Counted from the first letter of the stretch, positions 24,175 through 33,275 are shown. The stretch: DNA of 64,000 nucleotides from MFD09286-c1 sp963701015 (GCA_963701015.1 OY969556.1:1054001-1118000); one strand, 5' to 3'. Program-made: numbers and translations. Notes: generated by a model not told the origin, from the sequence alone.

Positions 24175-26412
24175 TTACTCTTCAGCATTTTCAATTCTTG
24201 AAACTTTTTCTAAACCTTTAATTTTCTGTAAATCAACAATTAATTTATTTAAATCGTTAATATTATGAACATATAATTCAAAATCACCTTCAAATATACC
24301 GTCATGACTGGCAAGGTTAACCGTGCGGATGTTAATGTTCAGCTCTTTTGAAATTACAGTAGTAATATTATTAAAAATTCCAAACCGGTCAATTCCCTGG
24401 ATGCTTATTTTTACAAGAAACGATAATATTTTATGATTCGTCCAACGTGTCGGGACAATTCGGTCGCTTTGGCTTGAAAGTAGCTTAACGGCATTGATAC
24501 ATTTCGATTTATGAATGATAATTGAATTGTTTATGTTTTTGTAACCGATTACGTCTTCCCCAGGAATTGGGTTGCAGCATTTTGCAATGGAGTATGAACT
24601 TGTTTGATCGTCAACGTTTTCACGCAATATATAAGGCGATTTATTGGTGTAATTGGTATTGTCTTCTTCCGCTTCTTCCTGCAATGGTGTTTCGGAATTT
24701 AATCCAAGAGTAAGTTCCCAATACTTTATCCATTTGTTTTTGGTGTTTTGTTTTAAAATTTTTGAAAGATCGTTGAGTTTTATTATTTCACTTCCAATTT
24801 TGCTATAAAGCTCTTCTTTATTCGATACTTCATAGGCTGGAATAATTTTCTGGAATATTCGTGAACTGGGTGTAAGGTTTAATTCCTTAAGTTTAGCTTC
24901 TAAAACTGATTTCCCTTTTTCAATGCGGTTTTTGGTATCCGATTTTAATGAATTTTTAATTGCAGTTTTAGCTTTAGCTGTATTTACAAAGTCGAGCCAA
25001 TCTTTTTGCAAACGAATTTTATCGGAAGTGATAATTTCAACCTGGTCGCCACTGGTTAACTTATGGTTTAAAGGAACCAGCTTATGGTTCACTTTAGCAC
25101 CAATTGCTTTGTTACCAATCTGGCTGTGTATTTCATAAGCAAAATCAAGTGCTGTGGAATCTTTTGGCAAAGTCTTAAGCTGACCTTTAGGCGTAAACAC
25201 ATGTATTTCGGAAGAAAACAAGTTAAGTTTGAAATCGTCAATAAACTCAAGTGCATTAGAATGTGGGTCCTGCAAAAGTTCACGAATTTTCCGCAACCAT
25301 TTATCGAGTTCCGTTTCCGGGGCATTTGTCTGTTTATATTTCCAATGCGCCGCGAAACCACGTTCAGCAATTTCATCCATTCTCCGGGTGCGTATTTGCA
25401 CTTCAACCCAACGTCCGGTGGGGCTCATTACGGTCATATGCAAAGCTTCGTAGCCATTTGCTTTTGGTGTACTAACCCAATCTCTTATTCTGTCAGGTTT
25501 TGGCGTATAAATGTCAGTAATAATGGAATATATATTCCAGCATTGTGTTTTTTCAGGAAATTCTGGATCTGCATCAAATACTACCCTTATAGCAAATAAA
25601 TCATAAATTTCTTCAAAGGGAACATGTTTGGTTTGAATTTTATTCCATACAGAATAAATTGATTTCAACCTACCCGTAATTTCATTTGTTATGCTTTGTT
25701 CAGCGAATTTTTGTTTCAATGGCTCTACAAACTTTGAAATAAAAGCCATACGTTCACTTTCGGTATCAGCAATTTTTTGTTGTAGTTCAAAATATTTTTC
25801 GGGATACCGGAAACGTAAACTTAAATCTTCTAACTCCGATTTAATACCATAAAGTCCCAAACGATGGGCGAGAGGAGCATATAAATATATTGTTTCACTT
25901 GCAATTTTCACTTGTTTATCGCGCGGCATTGAATCGAGCGTGCGCATATTATGAAGCCTGTCTGCCAGTTTTATTAATATTACCCTTACATCGTTTGAAA
26001 GGGTAAGCAACATTTTCCTGAAGTTTTCAGCCTGAAGGGAACTATTGTTATCATAAAGTTCGCCAATTTTTGTAAGTCCGTCAATAATTGTAGCTACCCT
26101 TGGGCCGAAGTTATGCTCAATTTCTTCAAGCGTAATATCAGTATCTTCAACAACATCGTGTAAAAGTGCGCTAACAATTGATTTTACACCTAAGCCAAGA
26201 TCCTTGTTAACAATATGTGCAACGGCCAATGGATGTAAAATATAAGGTTCGCCCGAACGGCGGCGCATTTCGCGATGTGCCTCAAAAGCAATTTTAAATG
26301 CTTTTTCAATAAATTGCCTGTCTTCATCGGTATCGCACCGAACGCAATTATTGAGCAGCAGGTCAAACTGTTGTTGAATTTCTAATTCTTCTTCTTTTGA
26401 CAATATTGACAT
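24175..26412 (-). CDS. spoT: bifunctional (p)ppGpp synthetase/hydrolase (RelA/SpoT family)
   Basis: 745 residues with the long Rel layout. An HD hydrolase domain comes first (H60, H85-D86, and E89-D90 in LLHDVVEDTD), so hydrolase residues are intact. The synthetase domain follows (RIRDWVSTPKANGYEALHM, then EVQIRTRRMDEIAERGFAAHW), with a basic RxRD rather than an acidic ExDD motif, as in bifunctional enzymes. A TGS domain (VFTPKGQLKTLPKDSTALDFAY) and a C-terminal ACT domain complete it. It makes and breaks the alarmone (p)ppGpp. A -7 element (TAACTTTG) ends 21 nt upstream and AGGAG precedes the ATG. Confidence 0.95.
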   Translation of the reverse strand: MSILSKEEELEIQQQFDLLLNNCVRCDTDEDRQFIEKAFKIAFEAHREMRRRSGEPYILHPLAVAHIVNKDLGLGVKSIVSALLHDVVEDTDITLEEIEHNFGPRVATIIDGLTKIGELYDNNSSLQAENFRKMLLTLSNDVRVILIKLADRLHNMRTLDSMPRDKQVKIASETIYLYAPLAHRLGLYGIKSELEDLSLRFRYPEKYFELQQKIADTESERMAFISKFVEPLKQKFAEQSITNEITGRLKSIYSVWNKIQTKHVPFEEIYDLFAIRVVFDADPEFPEKTQCWNIYSIITDIYTPKPDRIRDWVSTPKANGYEALHMTVMSPTGRWVEVQIRTRRMDEIAERGFAAHWKYKQTNAPETELDKWLRKIRELLQDPHSNALEFIDDFKLNLFSSEIHVFTPKGQLKTLPKDSTALDFAYEIHSQIGNKAIGAKVNHKLVPLNHKLTSGDQVEIITSDKIRLQKDWLDFVNTAKAKTAIKNSLKSDTKNRIEKGKSVLEAKLKELNLTPSSRIFQKIIPAYEVSNKEELYSKIGSEIIKLNDLSKILKQNTKNKWIKYWELTLGLNSETPLQEEAEEDNTNYTNKSPYILRENVDDQTSSYSIAKCCNPIPGEDVIGYKNINNSIIIHKSKCINAVKLLSSQSDRIVPTRWTNHKILSFLVKISIQGIDRFGIFNNITTVISKELNINIRTVNLASHDGIFEGDFELYVHNINDLNKLIVDLQKIKGLEKVSRIENAEE

Positions 26413-26433
26413 TTAATTCTCCTTTTGACTTTT

Positions 26434-26441
26434 CAAAGTTA
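26434..26441 (-). promoter_or_regulatory. -7 element of spoT
   Basis: The minus strand reads TAACTTTG, matching TAnnTTTG and ending 21 nt before the ATG at 26412. A -33 element is not obvious. Confidence 0.4.
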
Positions 26442-26485
26442 CTCTCAAGCTATTTTATATTTTTTACTTTAACATTTTTTAGAAA

Positions 26486-27955
26486 TTAAGGCCTAATTAA
26501 GGTTACAGTTCCGTTTTGTTCACATGTTTTTCCATTACTTGTAAACTTTATATAGTAAATGTAAACTGACTGTGGAGCCTGTGTTCCCGCATAATTTCCT
26601 TCCCAGCCACCGTCAGGGCTTGATGTTTCAAATATTTTTGTACCCATACGGTTATATATAATCAAGTGCAATTTATCCGGTGTAATAGATGGCATAAAAA
26701 TATCATTTTTACCATCGCCATTAGGTGTGAAAAATTTCGGTATAATATTGCAAATGCTTCCTGTTGTATAACAAATTGTATTCGAAGTTGAAGTTTTATT
26801 TGCTATTTTATATATAGCTTCAACATAATATTCAATGTTTATATTTGATGAATCGGGCAATTGATCATTATATGAGGTTAGTGAATTTCTGTTAGTTGTT
26901 TCATCATTTGATCCAATTATACGATGAACCATATAATGGTCAATATCCTGATTATCATAATCTTTCCATGAAAGGTTTATTGTATTTCCAGTTTGGTTAT
27001 ATGACAATAATATATTCGACTGAATATCTGAAGAGTCTATGGGAACATTACAGTTGCTTAACAACAGCAACTTATAGAATTTAACAGAATCACTATAACT
27101 TTCCTGAAATGTATCTTTACGAATAGAACTTGAATCGATAGTTATATACTTTCCTGCGTAATCCGGTGAACTCAATAATTTATACTTATTTAATGGTGAA
27201 CCAGTATCAATAGCATATTTTATACTAATGGTTTTTGAGCCACATCCTTGAGCAACTTCTGTGCCTAAAGAAGTTATTTTTGGTAGTTCCTTCGGAACTT
27301 TTATATGAATAATATTGGAGTAACAATAATATTTTCCATCTGAACTTCCTACTTTTATTTGAAAATAATAAGTAGTATTATATTGTAATTGAATTTTATT
27401 TGTGGATGAATTAAAACTATCTGGGAAAATAGCATTTGTATCGGAATAATTATTTTCGACAGGTAACAAACTATCTGGAGAAAGTCCATAGTATAGAATA
27501 AAATTATTTATTGTATCGCTCCATCCGTAAAATCTATTCCAGCTTAAGTTTAATTTATATTTACATTGATTGAAAAATCCCTTAATTACTATGTTTGAAG
27601 GAGCTGATAACCATGGCTTTCTGTTATAATTATTATTTGTAAAACTTCCATTTCTTTTCACATATGATTCAACAATTATAAAATGTACAATAGTATCTGC
27701 AAGAGAATCTATTTGGATTGATAAGATTGTCTTCGGTATGGTATCTGCAATCAGAATATTAGTTCTATATATTTCATTAATTTTAAATCCAGTTATACTA
27801 TCCAAATAATTTGGTACTGAGGTCGGGATTTCCCATGAAATTTTTAATATTTTATCACTATCACTAACTGAATAAACATAAGGACTTGCCAATTCCTGTG
27901 AAATTGAATATTTACAAATAATTAATAATATAAAACTCAAGTAAAATTTATTCAT
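26486..27955 (-). CDS. secreted protein with T9SS type B sorting domain
   Basis: 489 residues. A Sec signal peptide ends near KYSISQ. The middle (about 20-390) is built of fibronectin III-like beta-sandwich repeats (for example ILKISWEIPTSVPNYLDSI and INLSWKDYDNQDIDHYMVHR). The C-terminal about 85 residues are the gliding-motility type domain: IPKFFTPNGDGKNDIFMP, LIIYNRMGTKIFE, GGWEGNYAGTQAP and YIYYIKFTSNGKTCEQ. That domain is the type B signal for export by the Bacteroidota type IX system to the cell surface or medium. The ATG overlaps the stop of the upstream gene (TAATG). Its role on the surface is unknown. Confidence 0.88.
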   Translation of the reverse strand: MNKFYLSFILLIICKYSISQELASPYVYSVSDSDKILKISWEIPTSVPNYLDSITGFKINEIYRTNILIADTIPKTILSIQIDSLADTIVHFIIVESYVKRNGSFTNNNYNRKPWLSAPSNIVIKGFFNQCKYKLNLSWNRFYGWSDTINNFILYYGLSPDSLLPVENNYSDTNAIFPDSFNSSTNKIQLQYNTTYYFQIKVGSSDGKYYCYSNIIHIKVPKELPKITSLGTEVAQGCGSKTISIKYAIDTGSPLNKYKLLSSPDYAGKYITIDSSSIRKDTFQESYSDSVKFYKLLLLSNCNVPIDSSDIQSNILLSYNQTGNTINLSWKDYDNQDIDHYMVHRIIGSNDETTNRNSLTSYNDQLPDSSNINIEYYVEAIYKIANKTSTSNTICYTTGSICNIIPKFFTPNGDGKNDIFMPSITPDKLHLIIYNRMGTKIFETSSPDGGWEGNYAGTQAPQSVYIYYIKFTSNGKTCEQNGTVTLIRP

Positions 27956-28908
27956 TATATCTTCAAACTTTTATTATATAATTCATTTAAACTTACCTTA
28001 TACTCATTTATTATCTCTTCCAATATAACTTTTGCCGGTTTAATTTCGTTAATTAATGCGGCTACCTGTCCAATTTCCAATTCACCTTCGGTTAAATTGC
28101 CTTCGAACATGCCCAATCGTGAACGGCCTTTGCCTAAAATTTCAAGCAATTGTTCTTTACTGGCTCCTGTATTTTCAGCTTGTTCAAGTTTCAAACTCAA
28201 TTCATTCCTTATTTGTCGCACAGGTGCAACTGTTCTCATTGCCAAACGGGTTTCTCCGTCGTTGGATTCAATTACCTTACGTTTAAAATTTTCATGGGCT
28301 GATGATTCAGCACTTGCTACAAATCGGCTTCCAATCTGAACACCTTCGGCGCCCAAAGCAAATGCAGCCAACATTCCTCTTCCGGTAGCAATACCTCCGG
28401 CAGCAATTAATGGAATATCAACATTTTTACGAATAAGTGGAATTAAAGTAAATGTTGTATTTTCTTCCCTACCATTATGCCCTCCGGCTTCAAATCCTTC
28501 GGCAACTATAGCATCAACTCCAACCTCCTGGCATTTACGCGCAAATTTTACGTTTGAAATTACATGAACTACAGTTATATTATTGTCCTTTAATTTTTTT
28601 GCATAAGTTGCAGGATTACCAGCAGAGGTAAATACTACCGGAACATTTTCATCAATAACCAAATTAATTTGTTCATCAATTTTTGAATAAAGCAACGGTA
28701 TGTTTACACCAAAGGGTTTTTGAGTTGCTTGTTTAGTTTTATGAATATGAATTCGCAGTGTTTCCTTGTCCATTGAACCTGAACCAATTAATCCTAATCC
28801 ACCTGCGTTACTAACGGCTGATGCCAGCTCCCAACCACTGCACCAAACCATTCCGGCTTGAATTATAGGATATTCTATTGAAAAAAGTTCTGTAATTCTG
28901 TTAGTCAT
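27955..28908 (-). CDS. nitronate monooxygenase / FabK-like flavoprotein
   Basis: 317 residues forming an FMN-binding TIM barrel. Motifs are EYPIIQAGMVWCSGWELASAVSNAG at the N-terminus, GVDAIVAEGFEAGGHNG in the middle and PLIAAGGIATGRGMLAAFALGAEGVQIGSRF (phosphate-binding loop). The AGGH segment includes the usual catalytic His of nitronate monooxygenases. Relatives oxidise alkyl nitronates or reduce enoyl-ACP (FabK), and the two cannot be separated safely here. It is translationally coupled to the downstream T9SS cargo gene, an unexpected pairing. A -7 element lies at 28953-28960. Confidence 0.85.
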   Translation of the reverse strand: MTNRITELFSIEYPIIQAGMVWCSGWELASAVSNAGGLGLIGSGSMDKETLRIHIHKTKQATQKPFGVNIPLLYSKIDEQINLVIDENVPVVFTSAGNPATYAKKLKDNNITVVHVISNVKFARKCQEVGVDAIVAEGFEAGGHNGREENTTFTLIPLIRKNVDIPLIAAGGIATGRGMLAAFALGAEGVQIGSRFVASAESSAHENFKRKVIESNDGETRLAMRTVAPVRQIRNELSLKLEQAENTGASKEQLLEILGKGRSRLGMFEGNLTEGELEIGQVAALINEIKPAKVILEEIINEYKVSLNELYNKSLKI

Positions 28909-28952
28909 TTTTATTTTGCTATAAATGCTAATCTTTTTCAGTGTTTAACTTA

Positions 28953-28960
28953 CAAATATA
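28953..28960 (-). promoter_or_regulatory. -7 element of the nitronate monooxygenase-like gene
   Basis: The minus strand reads TATATTTG, an exact TAnnTTTG match ending 44 nt before the ATG. No -33 partner was found. Confidence 0.4.
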
Positions 28961-29056
28961 GCAAATTAAGCATGTTTGATAAAAATGTTTTCAATGAATT
29001 AAACATATGTATTAAATTAGGAAACATTTTGGCAATTTTACTAATTGTTTTGCGAG

Positions 29057-29064
29057 TAAATTTG
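29057..29064 (+). promoter_or_regulatory. -7 element of the mannosylglucose phosphorylase gene
   Basis: TAAATTTG, an exact TAnnTTTG match, ends 62 nt before the ATG. TTTTGG at 29027-29032 is the only -33 candidate and lies slightly too far upstream. Confidence 0.4.
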
Positions 29065-29126
29065 CCCACCAATTTTTCAGATTTGGTATTGAATTATAAT
29101 TATTATAAATAGATAAACAATTAGAA

Positions 29127-30314
29127 ATGGATAAAATTAAGTTTGAAATTGCATTAAAGGAACTGATTGAAAAACACGAATCCCTTATCATGCGCCCCAA
29201 TATTAAAAGTGCAAAATACAATGGAATTTACGAAAGGTTTGAATTTCCGATTTTAACTGCTGAACATGCGCCAATTTTCTGGAGATACGATTTGAATTAT
29301 GAAACTAACCCAAATTTGTTGCAACGTATTGGAATCAACGGCGCTTTTAATTCAGGGGCAATACTTTTCAATGATAGGTATTTGATAGTTGTAAGGGTGG
29401 AAGGTTGGGACCGTAAATCGTTTTTTGCTGTTGCCGAAAGTCCCAATGGAATTGATCAATGGCGTTTCTGGGATTATCCAATTACTCTGCCTGATACTGA
29501 AAAACAAGAGACCAATGTTTATGATATGCGCCTTACACAGCATGAAGATGGCTGGATTTATGGAATATTCTGTTCCGAAAGAAAAGATCCGAATGCCCCT
29601 GCTGGCGATTTGTCATCTGCTGTTGCTAAAGCTGGTATAGTTCGAACAAAAGATATGGTTAAATGGGAACGCTTGCCTGATTTGAAAACCAAAAGCCAAC
29701 AGCGCAATGTTGTGCTACATGCTGAATTTATAAACGGTAAATATGCATTATATACGCGTCCTCAAGATGGTTTTATTGATGCCGGATCGGGCGGTGGTAT
29801 TGGTTGGGCTTTAATTGATAGTATGGAACATGCCGAAGTGAAAGATGAGTTAATTATCGAGCCCAGGGTTTATCATACTATTAAAGAAGTGAAAAACGGA
29901 CAGGGGCCTGCACCAATTAAGACTGACAAAGGCTGGCTTCATTTGGCACATGGTGTTAGAGGTTGTGCAGCCGGTTTGCGTTATGTTTTATATATGTTTA
30001 TGACCGATTTGAAAGAACCCTGGAAAGTTATTGCCACACCTGGCGGACATTTTATGGCACCTGAAGGTGAAGAACGGGTTGGCGATGTTTCAAATGTATT
30101 ATTTGTAAACGGTTGGATTAAAAAAGGAAATGGTGAAATATTAATTTATTACGCATCGTCAGATACCCGAATGCATGTAGCTGTTTCATCAGTTGAAAAA
30201 TTGGTTGACTATTGCCTGAACACGCCTTCTGATGGTTATCGCACACATACATCTGTTGCAACATTAAACAAATTAATTGAAAAGAATTTAAAACTTATAA
30301 ATAACGGAAAATAA
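29127..30314 (+). CDS. 4-O-beta-D-mannosyl-D-glucose phosphorylase (GH130_1)
   Basis: 395 residues. It starts with a helical segment and then has the GH130 propeller motifs: GAFNSGAILFNDRYLIVVRVEG, ETNVYDMRLTQHEDGWIY with the catalytic Asp, and GAPAPIKT-type GQGPAPIKTDKGWLHLAHGVR followed by AAGLRYVLYMFMTDL. These segments are characteristic of the mannosylglucose phosphorylase subfamily, which converts mannosyl-glucose plus phosphate to mannose-1-phosphate and glucose in the cytoplasm as part of beta-mannan breakdown. No epimerase is next to it. It is divergent from the nitronate monooxygenase-like gene and ends before a clear terminator. Confidence 0.9.
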   Translation: MDKIKFEIALKELIEKHESLIMRPNIKSAKYNGIYERFEFPILTAEHAPIFWRYDLNYETNPNLLQRIGINGAFNSGAILFNDRYLIVVRVEGWDRKSFFAVAESPNGIDQWRFWDYPITLPDTEKQETNVYDMRLTQHEDGWIYGIFCSERKDPNAPAGDLSSAVAKAGIVRTKDMVKWERLPDLKTKSQQRNVVLHAEFINGKYALYTRPQDGFIDAGSGGGIGWALIDSMEHAEVKDELIIEPRVYHTIKEVKNGQGPAPIKTDKGWLHLAHGVRGCAAGLRYVLYMFMTDLKEPWKVIATPGGHFMAPEGEERVGDVSNVLFVNGWIKKGNGEILIYYASSDTRMHVAVSSVEKLVDYCLNTPSDGYRTHTSVATLNKLIEKNLKLINNGK

Positions 30315-30334
30315 TATTTAGTTTTCCATAAATT

Positions 30335-30370
30335 AAAAGGTGTATAGCTTTTAACCTAAACACCTTTTTT
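30335..30370 (+). terminator. terminator after the mannosylglucose phosphorylase gene
   Basis: AAAAGGTGT (30335-30343) pairs with ACACCTTTT (30360-30368) and runs into a T-tract. The loop is 16 nt. Confidence 0.75.
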
Positions 30371-30386
30371 ATTTGATTGAGGAATA

Positions 30387-31115
30387 CTAGTTGGGTCTTT
30401 TATATATCCTTTCAGCCAATTTCAATTTTTCAAGAGAACCAACATCTACCCAGGAAATATTAGTATATGCTTGTGTGACAATTTTATATTTTTTAGCTAG
30501 CCTTAGGTAAACATCAACAATTGAAAAAACACCTGATTCTGTTATCATATCAAAAATAGCTGGACTTATTACATGAATGCCGCAAAATGAAACAGGTTCT
30601 TTTGTTGAAATATTTTCTTTCGAGATTTTTATTTCACCGTTTTTTTTATTTTGCCATCCACAAAGCTCATTGTTCACATTAATCAAAAATTGGCGCGATG
30701 ACTCTCTTTTCATGCATGCCAGTGTGGCTAAACAAATATTGTTTAAATGAAAATTATATAGTTCTTTTAAATTAATATCCGAAACAACATCCACATTATG
30801 AATAAGCACGGGATTTCCATCATTCAATAATTTTGCAGCTTTTTTTAAACCTCCACCGGTATCGAGCAATAAATCTGATTCGTCAGATATATTTATTGTT
30901 ATACCAAAATTATTTTTCGTCTTTAAAAAATCAATTATCTGTTGGGCAAAATGATGAACATTAATTACTATATCTGTAAATCCATATTCGATTAGCCTAT
31001 TAATAGTTATTTCAAGCAGCGTTACTCCATTTATTTCAACTAGTGCTTTAGGTTTAGTATCTGTTATTGGTTTTAATCGGGTACCAAGACCGGCGGCTAA
31101 GATAAAAGCTTTCAT
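30387..31115 (-). CDS. sugar-1-phosphate nucleotidyltransferase, MurU-like
   Basis: 242 residues with the nucleotidyltransferase signature FILAAGLGTRLKPITDTKPKAL at the N-terminus, then LLDTGGGLKKAAKLL and HNVDVVSDI (metal-binding Asp). Length and lack of a C-terminal hexapeptide domain fit MurU and related short NDP-sugar pyrophosphorylases. It starts 3 bp after the stop of a kinase gene with an AmgK-like domain. In Pseudomonas AmgK and MurU act in sequence to turn MurNAc into UDP-MurNAc in cell-wall recycling. The same pathway is likely but not proven here. Confidence 0.82.
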   Translation of the reverse strand: MKAFILAAGLGTRLKPITDTKPKALVEINGVTLLEITINRLIEYGFTDIVINVHHFAQQIIDFLKTKNNFGITINISDESDLLLDTGGGLKKAAKLLNDGNPVLIHNVDVVSDINLKELYNFHLNNICLATLACMKRESSRQFLINVNNELCGWQNKKNGEIKISKENISTKEPVSFCGIHVISPAIFDMITESGVFSIVDVYLRLAKKYKIVTQAYTNISWVDVGSLEKLKLAERIYKRPN

Positions 31116-31118
31116 AAA

Positions 31119-32549
31119 CTATTTTTTTATTGGTAATTCACGATGGTTGAGCGAAACCAATACTTTTGGAAATTTATGACGGATATATTTAGCCAGTTGT
31201 TCCGAACAATATACCGAACGATGCTGTCCGCCTGTGCATCCAAAGTTTACCATCATTGATTTCAGGTTTCGTTCCGTATAATTTTCAATGCTTATATCAA
31301 TAATTGAATATATATTTTTAAGGAATTTAATCACATTTTCATCGTCTTTTAAAAATTGAATAACTTTTTCATCCTGTCCTGTATATTGCTGGTATTCAAT
31401 CATTCGACCCGGATTATTTAATGCGCGGCAATCAAAAACAAATCCACCTCCATTGCCAGTTTCATCTATTGGTATCCCCTTTCGATAGGAAAAGCTATTG
31501 ATTGAAACTTTCAATTTTATAGATTCGATAGCGATTGATTGAATATGTGAAGAATTATACAAAGCATCCCAAATTTTTTCCAACTCAGGCAATTTTACAT
31601 CTAATTTAATATTTTCGCGAAGCCATTTTAAATGTTTTAATGCATTGGGAATACTTTGAAGAAACATCTCCTTTTTCTCATATAAACCTCTGAAACCATA
31701 TGCTCCCAATGCCTGCATCAATCGAATATAAACATATCCATAGTAAAATTGAAGAAACTTATCACGATTAACAGGTATTTGCTTTGCCAATACATTTAAA
31801 TAATGGTCCAGCAATATTTGTTTGGTATCGGCATTAAGCGAAGTTTTAGCCTCGAATAAGATAGACGCAATATCATATTGCAAAGCGCCTTTTCTACCAC
31901 CCTGGTAATCAATAAAATAAGGAGTTTCATTCAAAACCATGATATTCCTTGATTGAAAATCACGGTATAAAAAATAATTACAATCGGTCTGCAACAAATA
32001 ATCGCTGAAAGTTTGAAAATCGTTTTCAAGGTTTTGTTCATCAAATGGAACCTTTGCAAGTTTTAGAAAATAATATTTAAAATAATTTAAATCCCACATC
32101 ATCGATTGTTTATCGAATGCTTGTCGCGGATATCCTAAAGTAAAATCAATTTCATTAGCGCCTAATGTTTGGAATAATGCCAATTGTTCTAATGATTTTT
32201 TATATAAGTTCAATGTATTATCGGGTAAAATCAATGAACAGTCTGCAGGTACAAACGATAGGAGAGTGGCATCACCTAAATCACTTAATAAATAAACGTT
32301 TTTACTTAAATCTTGGTCAATAATTTCAGGAACATTTAATCCTGATTTTAGAAAGCTTTTGGTAAAGGCAATAAAAGCATTATTTTCTTTCAAATCGTTG
32401 TTATATACCCCAATAATTGATTTGTCATCAGTTTTTAAACGATAATATTTGCGATACGAACCGGAAGGTGGCAAAGCAATTATTGTCGAAGGTTCCTGTC
32501 CAAAATGTTTAATATATAAAGCTTTAATTAGTTCAATTTCGTCTTGCAT
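31119..32549 (-). CDS. AmgK-like sugar kinase fused to a RapZ C-terminal-like domain
   Basis: 476 residues from the ATG at 32549. An upstream in-frame ATG at 32585 would lie upstream of the predicted transcript start (-7 element at 32570-32577) and adds a hydrophobic stretch not expected here. Residues 1 to about 325 are an aminoglycoside-phosphotransferase-type kinase (SGSYRKYYRL glycine-rich loop, catalytic YRDFQSRNI, metal-binding FIDYQGG), like AmgK. The last about 140 residues resemble the RapZ C-terminal domain (FVFDCRALNNPGRM, then FGCTGGQHRSVYCSE), which in E. coli binds glucosamine-6-phosphate. The fusion suggests a sugar kinase that senses an amino-sugar phosphate. It is in an operon with the MurU-like gene. 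Confidence 0.85.
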   Translation of the reverse strand: MQDEIELIKALYIKHFGQEPSTIIALPPSGSYRKYYRLKTDDKSIIGVYNNDLKENNAFIAFTKSFLKSGLNVPEIIDQDLSKNVYLLSDLGDATLLSFVPADCSLILPDNTLNLYKKSLEQLALFQTLGANEIDFTLGYPRQAFDKQSMMWDLNYFKYYFLKLAKVPFDEQNLENDFQTFSDYLLQTDCNYFLYRDFQSRNIMVLNETPYFIDYQGGRKGALQYDIASILFEAKTSLNADTKQILLDHYLNVLAKQIPVNRDKFLQFYYGYVYIRLMQALGAYGFRGLYEKKEMFLQSIPNALKHLKWLRENIKLDVKLPELEKIWDALYNSSHIQSIAIESIKLKVSINSFSYRKGIPIDETGNGGGFVFDCRALNNPGRMIEYQQYTGQDEKVIQFLKDDENVIKFLKNIYSIIDISIENYTERNLKSMMVNFGCTGGQHRSVYCSEQLAKYIRHKFPKVLVSLNHRELPIKK

Positions 32550-32569
32550 AAGCAAATTAATTAAAACAT

Positions 32570-32577
32570 CAAAAATA
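32570..32577 (-). promoter_or_regulatory. -7 element of the kinase-RapZ/MurU operon
   Basis: The minus strand reads TATTTTTG, an exact TAnnTTTG match ending 20 nt before the ATG at 32549. It lies downstream of the alternative ATG at 32585 and so argues against that start. Confidence 0.45.
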
Positions 32578-32660
32578 ATCAACATTCTCTAATACTGATA
32601 GAAATCTAATCCCAGCATTTTAATTTTTAAAATTTTGCAGACAGATTTATTTGTTTTGTA

Positions 32661-32690
32661 TTGAATATATGAAACAATGGATTATATTTG
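32661..32690 (+). promoter_or_regulatory. promoter of the hypothetical gene at 32710
   Basis: TTG at 32661-32663, a 19-nt spacer, and TATATTTG at 32683-32690, ending 19 nt before the ATG. This fits the Bacteroidota -33/-7 layout. Confidence 0.5.
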
Positions 32691-32709
32691 AGTTAGAAAA
32701 TATTTATAT

Positions 32710-33165
32710 ATGCGTTTGGAATTTTTTGGCATCGACAATTTAAATTTTGTAGAGTTTAATATCACTGGTGATGACATTAATTTTTCCAGGTTAAATAACG
32801 AATCTCGTTTTATTAATAGTGCTGTTTTTAATTTATTTGTGCATTGTTTTGAGCAAAGCAATGATTTATACGATTATTTTGAACCCACAAAATACAATGC
32901 CCGTAAAATTGTTGTTTTATGCAACGAGTTAAAGGCAAACCTTTCAAGGTTAAATGATATTAAAAATAAAGAACGTTTTCTTTCATTTATTAATAGTATT
33001 TTTTTGGGAAAATCTTTTATCTCTGAGATTGAAAAAGATGATGAAAAATGGCTTGATCGTTGGCAAAAATATTTATCCGAACTCAAAGAAACAAATAGCG
33101 AAATGCTAGCTATTGTTGAACGATGTATAGATGAAACCCGTATTTTATGGGTAATAGGTTATTGA
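32710..33165 (+). CDS. hypothetical cytoplasmic protein
   Basis: 151 residues with no signal peptide, membrane helix or motif that I recognise. The N-terminal third (LEFFGIDNLNFVEFNI) could be a beta hairpin; the rest is mainly helical and charged, with Trp-rich DDEKWLDRWQKYL and a C-terminal RCIDETRILWVIGY. It has its own good promoter, stands alone between the kinase operon (divergent) and rlmN, and its codon use looks like that of its neighbours. I see no basis for a function. Confidence 0.7.
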   Translation: MRLEFFGIDNLNFVEFNITGDDINFSRLNNESRFINSAVFNLFVHCFEQSNDLYDYFEPTKYNARKIVVLCNELKANLSRLNDIKNKERFLSFINSIFLGKSFISEIEKDDEKWLDRWQKYLSELKETNSEMLAIVERCIDETRILWVIGY

Positions 33166-33275
33166 AATACTGTAAATCCTAATTTTTACTTCCTATATAA
33201 ATTCTATCAATTTAAAATTTTCCGCACATCAGTAATTTTATGGTAATTTTACACCAGTATTATTAGCTAGTTTCA

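Noticed and set aside
24522..25599. Several plus-strand frames of 60-171 codons opposite spoT
   Set aside because: They are mirror frames of the strongly coding spoT gene and show no protein-family motifs or starts with promoters.
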